Source: CATOSD01 sp965203135
Lineage (GTDB): Bacteria; Chloroflexota; Dehalococcoidia; Lucifugimonadales; CATOSD01
Reading direction: 5' to 3'
NCBI GenBank assembly: GCA_965203135.1
Contig: CBDBBO010000001.1
Location: 1,054,001 to 1,118,000, forward strand
DNA: 64,000 nucleotides
The position numbers were made by a program, and so were the translations under genes. Of the stretch, positions 59,688 to 64,000 are shown piece after piece (positions within the stretch are counted from its first letter, which is position 1; each line of letters begins with the position of its first letter). The notes beneath the pieces are model-generated. The model saw only the letters and a list, made by a program, of their open reading frames with translations, was not told where the DNA came from and searched no databases.

Positions 59688-60521
59688 ATGAACCAGCCAC
59701 AGGCCGCCCAGGCGCGCGCCCGCATCGAGGCGATGAAGCGCCAGTTCGAGCAACGGCGCGCCATCGCCAACGCCCTGTCGCAGATCAAGTACAAGGTAGG
59801 CGTCTACAGCGGCAAGGGCGGCGTCGGCAAGACCACTGTCGCGGTCAACCTGGCCGTAACCCTCGCCCAGCAGGGCTTGGCCGTCGGTATCCTTGACGTG
59901 GACATCGACTGCCCCAACGTCGTCCGCGCCATGAAGGTCTACGAACCACCCGAGGTGAGTGAAGACAAGCGCATGGTTCCCGCCGAGCGCTTCGACGTAA
60001 AGGTCATGTCCATGGGCTTCTTCCAGCAGAAGGAGGAGGAGGCCATCATCTGGCGCGGCCCCATGGTCCACAACGCCATCAACCAGCTGCTCCAAAGCAC
60101 CGACTGGGGCGAGCTCGACTACCTCATCATCGACCTTCCGCCCGGCACCTCCGACGCGCCGCTCACCGTCATGCAGACGCTGGACATGGACGGCTTCATC
60201 GTGGTCACAACACCACAGGAGCTCGCCAAGATAGACGCCATGCGCTCGATCAACATGATCCGCACGCTCAAGGTGAACGTGCTCGGCGTGGTCGAGAACT
60301 TCTCCGGCGAGATATTCGGCTCGGGCGCCGGCGAGGAGTTGGCCGAGGAGCTGGACCTGCGCTTCCTGGGCCGCGTCGAGTTGCGCGGCGAGTACCGCGA
60401 CACCTCCAGGCCCACCGTGCTCTCCAGCCGGGACGTGCTGCGAGAGTTCGAGCACATCGCCGACGAGGCCAGAGCCGCCCTGGACGAGGCGTCCCAGCCT
60501 ACCTCTGCCCCGACGGACTGA
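59688..60521 (+). CDS. mrp: Mrp/NBP35-family P-loop ATPase lacking the CxxC motif
   Basis: 277 aa. The deviant Walker A SGKGGVGKTT (41-50), GILDVDIDCPN and DYLIIDLPPGTSDAPLTVMQ are those of Mrp/ApbC/NBP35 Fe-S carriers. The usual CPxC pair that bridges the dimer cluster should follow ENFSG, but here the sequence reads ENFSGEIFGSGAGEEL without cysteines. It could therefore be unable to hold a cluster in the standard way, or it may use partner cysteines from the adjacent SufT-like protein. It is operonic with the SufT-like gene. Confidence 0.87.
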   Translation: MNQPQAAQARARIEAMKRQFEQRRAIANALSQIKYKVGVYSGKGGVGKTTVAVNLAVTLAQQGLAVGILDVDIDCPNVVRAMKVYEPPEVSEDKRMVPAERFDVKVMSMGFFQQKEEEAIIWRGPMVHNAINQLLQSTDWGELDYLIIDLPPGTSDAPLTVMQTLDMDGFIVVTTPQELAKIDAMRSINMIRTLKVNVLGVVENFSGEIFGSGAGEELAEELDLRFLGRVELRGEYRDTSRPTVLSSRDVLREFEHIADEARAALDEASQPTSAPTD

Positions 60522-60544
60522 GGGGATACGACGGGGGATCTTCC

Positions 60545-60907
60545 TTGACTACACCTGTCGCAACCTACCGCGAGGCTGGCCGCCGGTTCCTGGCCCAGGC
60601 GCGCGCCGAACTGGACGCCGGCGACCTTCGCCAGGCGTCGGAGAAGGGCTGGGGCGCGGCCACGCAGATGGCCAAGGCGGTCGCACAGGCCCGAGGCTGG
60701 CCCCACACGGCCCATAGGCATCTCTGGACGAGCGTCACGGATTTGACCGAAGAGGTCGGGGACTCGAGCGTTCACCGGCTCTTTGGCAGCGCCCACTACC
60801 TTCACGGCAACTTCTACGAGGGCACCTTCAACGCCGACTTGGTCGCAGAGTATCTGACCGACGTAGAACACTTCGTAGACATGCTGGAGCGTATCCTGGA
60901 CGCCTGA
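60545..60907 (+). CDS. PaREP1/HEPN-like helical protein
   Basis: 120 aa, all-helical: FLAQARAELDAGDLRQASEKGWGAATQMAKA is typical of PaREP1/HEPN-like four-helix proteins, which often accompany nucleotidyltransferases or act as stand-alone regulators. A candidate HEPN catalytic R-x4-6-H pair is not clear. TTG or GTG start near 60545. It lies 23 bases after mrp. Confidence 0.6.
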   Translation: MTTPVATYREAGRRFLAQARAELDAGDLRQASEKGWGAATQMAKAVAQARGWPHTAHRHLWTSVTDLTEEVGDSSVHRLFGSAHYLHGNFYEGTFNADLVAEYLTDVEHFVDMLERILDA

Positions 60908-60969
60908 GCCTCAACGCCAAGAGCCCTTCCCCATTGACGTGGGAAAGTTATGATGGGGTGACCCGCACC

Positions 60970-62370
60970 ATGACCACCGTAATCCACGACACCACCGTCG
61001 TCACCGGCGAGGAGAACGCACCCGTCCACCACGGCGCGGCCATCGCCGTGGACGGCAACACCATCGCCGCCGTCGGCCCGACCGGCGAGGTGCTCGCCCG
61101 ATTCCCCGGCGCCGAGCGAGTGTCCGGGCGCGGCAAGGCGGTCATGCCCGGATTCGCCAACTGCCACACCCACCTCACCCTCACCAAGAACCGCGGCATC
61201 ACCGAGAACACTTCCTTCCCCGAGCAGGTCTCCTACCCCCCGACCGTGCGCTTCCCGCGCAGTCTGCCGCTGAGCGACGAAGAGCTCACCGTGCTCGCAC
61301 AGCTCGGCGCGCTGGAGGCCATACGCTGCGGCACCACCGCCGTCATGGAGATCGCCGCCAACATCGACGTATACGCCCGCGAGATAGTGGACAGCGGGCT
61401 GCGGTTCGTGCTCGCCGAGCAGGCGTCCGACCGCGCCCACGGCGACATCGGCGAGCCCGGCCCGTTCGTGGTCAACCAGGAGCTGGCCGAGCACGGCCTG
61501 CAGAGCATCGCGGACATGCACTCCAAGTGGAACGGCGCCGAGGGAGGCCGCGTGACCGTCGGCGTCGCCGGCTGGGCGCCCGACATGTGCTCGCCCGAGC
61601 TGCTGGTGCGGTTGCGCGAGCTGCAGGACAGCCTGGACACGGTGGCCACCATCCACCTCAACCAGATCTGGGGCGAGGTCGAGAACGTCAAGGCCAACCG
61701 CGACGGCGCGCTGCCCACGGAGTTCCTGGCGCAGCTTGGCTACCTGAACGACAGGCTGGTCGCCGCCCACTGCCGCTGCATGACGCCCCAGGAGGAGCGT
61801 ATCCTCGGCGAGTCCGGCTCCTGGGTGTCGTTCAACTCCGCCATCGCGGCGCGCCGCGGCCTAAGCCCCCACGTGGCCGATCTCCAGGCCGCGGGCTGCG
61901 GCATCGCCATGGGCACCGACAACATGGCCGAGGACATGGTCGAGGTGGTGCGCACCGGCATGTTCATGGAGCGCGTCCGCCGCTCGGACGGACGCCTGCC
62001 CTCCCCCGAGGAGGCGTTCCAGTGGGCCACGTCGAACGGCTACCGCGCCATGGGCATCCCGGACGGCGGCTCGCTGCGCGTGGGCAACAAGGCCGACCTG
62101 ATAGTGGTCGACACTCGCCGCGCCCACCTGGTGCCCACCATCCGCGTGGTGTCCACGTTCGTGCACCAGGGCCAGGGCCGGGACGTGGAGTCCGTCATGG
62201 TAGACGGCCGCTGGATCATGCGCGACGGCAGAGTGCTCACGATGGACGAGGATGCCCTAGTGCGCGAGGCCGACCTGGTGGGCCGCCGCGCCTGGCGCCG
62301 CCTGCTGGAGAGCGACCCCGATTTCACCATCCCCGCCGGCTTCGACTTCAACACCGCCGACCCGGACTAG
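60970..62370 (+). CDS. amidohydrolase (cytosine/guanine deaminase, TRZ/ATZ-like)
   Basis: 466 aa from ATG 60970 (frame opens at 60934 inside a degenerate REP). The metal-binding HxH is in NCHTHLTLTKN. TIHLNQIWGEVENV and VAAHCRCM supply the His residues of the second half, and MGTDNMAEDM the catalytic Asp of the TIM-barrel amidohydrolase fold. It deaminates or dechlorinates a heterocycle (guanine, cytosine, S-adenosylhomocysteine or triazine class). Cytoplasmic. Last gene before the 62.5-64 kb accessory segment. Confidence 0.85.
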   Translation: MTTVIHDTTVVTGEENAPVHHGAAIAVDGNTIAAVGPTGEVLARFPGAERVSGRGKAVMPGFANCHTHLTLTKNRGITENTSFPEQVSYPPTVRFPRSLPLSDEELTVLAQLGALEAIRCGTTAVMEIAANIDVYAREIVDSGLRFVLAEQASDRAHGDIGEPGPFVVNQELAEHGLQSIADMHSKWNGAEGGRVTVGVAGWAPDMCSPELLVRLRELQDSLDTVATIHLNQIWGEVENVKANRDGALPTEFLAQLGYLNDRLVAAHCRCMTPQEERILGESGSWVSFNSAIAARRGLSPHVADLQAAGCGIAMGTDNMAEDMVEVVRTGMFMERVRRSDGRLPSPEEAFQWATSNGYRAMGIPDGGSLRVGNKADLIVVDTRRAHLVPTIRVVSTFVHQGQGRDVESVMVDGRWIMRDGRVLTMDEDALVREADLVGRRAWRRLLESDPDFTIPAGFDFNTADPD

Positions 62371-62431
62371 CCGGTCCCCAAAGTGCCTTCCCCCTCTTCT
62401 CATACGCCGTTCCGAGCGTAGTCCCCTTCAT

Positions 62432-62460
62432 GTCATTTCGAGCGTAGCCGAGAAATCTAG
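62432..62460. repeat. GTCATTTCGAGCGTAGCCGA-type dispersed repeat
   Basis: A sequence type common between bacterial genes, with a second partial unit (GTTCCGAGCGTAG) 22 bases upstream. Confidence 0.5.
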
Positions 62461-62506
62461 AGCGGTCGCCTTAGCACACACCACTACCCTGCGAGCCCCA
62501 TCCCCC

Positions 62507-62617
62507 TTGATAATCTCCGCCAGCTACAAGACCGACATCTCCGCATTCTACGGCGAATGGTTCCGCAACAGGCTCCGCGCCGGCGTACCTGACTGGCAGC
62601 CAAGGGCACAGAGTTGA
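62507..62617 (+). pseudogene. 5' stump of a DUF1848 gene
   Basis: TTG ATA ATC TCC ... gives IISASYKTDISAFYGEWFRN, which closely resembles the N-terminus of DUF1848 proteins (usually IISASRRTDIPAFYGEWF). Similarity ends after RLRAGV; the frame then reads ten unrelated codons to a stop at 62615-62617. Full family members are ~300 aa, so the gene was truncated at about codon 27, probably by insertion of the DUF262 segment. Confidence 0.65.
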
Positions 62618-62642
62618 ATGCGGCACAGCCAAATGCTAAAAT
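62614..62642 (+). promoter_or_regulatory. promoter of the DUF262 gene
   Basis: TTGAAT (62614-62619), 17 bases, TAAAAT (62637-62642) with an extended TGC before the -10, 38 bases upstream of ATG 62681. The -35 box overlaps the stump's stop codon. Confidence 0.6.
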
Positions 62643-62680
62643 CGTTGCCGAACTAATCAATCCTGTCTTGGAGCCCCACA

Positions 62681-64000
62681 ATGTTCAGGACCAACCCGCA
62701 GTCGCTGAAAAACCTTCTCAATGATGTGGATAGTGGCGAGATTCGGCTGCCCGACTTTCAGCGAGGCTGGGTGTGGGATGACGACCGCATCCGCGCTCTG
62801 TTGGCGAGTGTGTCCCGAGGCTTCCCCGTAGGGGCCATCATGACTCTCGAAGCCGGGGGCGAGATTCGCCTCAAGAGCCGAATGATAGAAGGTGCCGAAG
62901 AAAACTCCGACAAACAGCCCAGCGCATTTCTGCTGGATGGACAGCAGAGGCTGACTTCTTTGTATCAGGCGCTGTTGCACAAGGGACCGGTGGAAACGCA
63001 CGATAATCGTGGCCGACGTATCCAGCGCTGGTACTACATCGATATGCTCAAGGCAATGGATGCCGACATCGATCGCGAGGACGCTATCTTCAGCGTTCCT
63101 GAAAGTAGGGTAGAGACAAGAAACTTTGGTCGAGATGTCGTGCGTGATTTGTCCAGTCGAGAGAAAGAGTACAATGAGCACATGATGCCAACCGAGAGTT
63201 TGCTGGATGACAGCTTGACTTGGCTCTTGGGGTACATGGCTTACTGGCATGGCAAGGATGACGAACATCCCGACGGCAGCGGCGTTGATTTCTTTAAGCG
63301 GTTCAACAATGTGGTGAGGAGTGAATTCAACAACTACTCCCTGCCGGTCATCAGCTTGGACAAGCAGTTGCCCAAAGAGGCTGTCTGCACAGTATTCGAG
63401 AAGGTGAACACCGGGGGTGTGTCGCTAACGATGTTCGAGTTGGTAACCGCGTCTTTTGCGGCTCAAGACGAGGAGTTTTCTCTACGGGATGACTGGGATG
63501 CGCGGCGTGGACGGCTCTATAGCCAGTTTGGATCGTTGCAGGGGATTGGCGGCGACCAGTTTCTACAGGCAGTAACGCTGCTCGCTACACAGAAGCGTCG
63601 TAGGCTAGCCATCGAGGGCGGGCGTCCCATAGAGCGCGCGCCGGCAATCAATTGCCGCAAGAACGACATCCTCGCATTGGACGTTTCCGAGTACCATGAA
63701 TGGGCTGACCGCGTAGAACAAGGTTTCATAGCGGCGGCGAAATTCTTGCGTCACCAGTTCGTGTTCCAGAGATTTGATGTGCCCTACAATACCCAGATAG
63801 TTCCACTGGCCGCTCTGCACGTGGAGTTGGGCAGCGAACTTGAACCGGCTAACGCCAAGGCGAGGCTGGAGCGGTGGTTCTGGTCGGGGATCTTTGGCGA
63901 GGTGTACGGAGGCGCGGTCGAAACGCAGTACGCGCTGGACCTGGCCCAAGTGGCGGCATGGATCCGAGGAGAAACCGAACCCCCTATGGTCGGAGAAGCA
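62681..64000 (+). CDS. DUF262 (GmrSD/DndB-like ParB-fold) protein, C-terminus outside window
   Basis: 440 codons, open to the window end. LPDFQRGWVWDDDRIRALLASV and GFPVGAIMTLE open the DUF262 fold. FLLDGQQRLTSLYQALL is the diagnostic DGQQR nucleotide-binding/hydrolysis motif and VFEKVNTGGVSLTMFELV the second conserved block. DUF262 is the GmrS-like NTPase half of type IV GmrSD restriction enzymes that attack modified phage DNA; whether a DUF1524 (HNH) domain follows lies outside the window. A/T-richer than its neighbours and next to a truncated gene, it is a likely horizontally acquired defence gene. Confidence 0.88.
   Translation, partial: MFRTNPQSLKNLLNDVDSGEIRLPDFQRGWVWDDDRIRALLASVSRGFPVGAIMTLEAGGEIRLKSRMIEGAEENSDKQPSAFLLDGQQRLTSLYQALLHKGPVETHDNRGRRIQRWYYIDMLKAMDADIDREDAIFSVPESRVETRNFGRDVVRDLSSREKEYNEHMMPTESLLDDSLTWLLGYMAYWHGKDDEHPDGSGVDFFKRFNNVVRSEFNNYSLPVISLDKQLPKEAVCTVFEKVNTGGVSLTMFELVTASFAAQDEEFSLRDDWDARRGRLYSQFGSLQGIGGDQFLQAVTLLATQKRRRLAIEGGRPIERAPAINCRKNDILALDVSEYHEWADRVEQGFIAAAKFLRHQFVFQRFDVPYNTQIVPLAALHVELGSELEPANAKARLERWFWSGIFGEVYGGAVETQYALDLAQVAAWIRGETEPPMVGEA

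Larger units (their letters stand above)
62371..62680. other. intergenic region with repeat and gene stump
   Basis: Contains a GTCATTTCGAGCGTAGCCGA repeat (62432-62460), a DUF1848-like stump (62507-62617) and the promoter of the DUF262 gene (62614-62642). Confidence 0.6.

Overview
The window is a GC-rich bacterial chromosome segment with short intergenic gaps packed with palindromic (REP-like) repeats. Gene content (gamma-delta-fused 2-oxoacid:ferredoxin oxidoreductase, many oxidoreductases, amidases and peptidases, Pro/Thr-rich lipoprotein linkers, plant-type LRR protein, no outer-membrane genes) fits a Chloroflexota member, perhaps of the Dehalococcoidia/SAR202 type. That placement is inference from style and gene families, not from a marker gene.

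Layout. 1-2.6 kb: minus-strand ion channel, adenylate-forming-ligase-like and transglutaminase-like genes. 2.7-11 kb: accessory region containing a HATPase/STAS pair, a two-gene aspartic-protease module, a truncated direct-repeat copy of the transglutaminase gene, and a compact HerA-NurA-DNA methyltransferase operon (candidate defence system). 11.3-20.6 kb: C1 aminopeptidase, FAD oxidoreductase, a MacAB-type export operon and an LRR surface protein. 20.8-21.5 kb: a second aspartic-protease module. 22.3-28.4 kb: a three-gene oxidoreductase with a YPIRP motif suggestive of oxalate oxidoreductase, then 2-hydroxyacid dehydrogenase and gamma-glutamyltransferase. 28.6-33.4 kb: ABC-2 exporter, QueG, alpha/beta hydrolase. 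34.1-41.2 kb: a cluster of secreted proteins, comprising three tandem GH99-like lipoproteins bracketed by two proteins sharing a domain, the last being a trypsin-like protease fused to collagen repeats. 41.4-49.8 kb: minus-strand peptide/amino-acid block (peptide ABC importer, prephenate dehydratase without ACT domain, GatCA-like amidase, D-glutamate-cyclase-like protein, M24 peptidase). 50.57 kb: tRNA-Leu(UAG), immediately followed by a 1416-aa HATPase...DUF3883 (NO VEIN-like) protein. 55-62.4 kb: housekeeping and small genes, including a SufT-like/Mrp pair and an amidohydrolase. 62.5-64 kb: a DUF1848 gene stump followed by a DUF262 (GmrSD-type) gene running off the end.

Two non-coding patterns run through the window. 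The first is a set of REP-like palindromes at operon boundaries, sometimes inside or ending genes. The second is a five-copy regulatory unit: a sigma70-type promoter whose spacer carries GCAC-N4-GTGC flush against the -10 box, followed 130-215 bp downstream by a CCGCCCAGCTAC core and, in four copies, GAAY words phased every 10 bp. I did not recognise this unit as a described element. It and the HerA-NurA-methyltransferase operon are the best candidates for something new.
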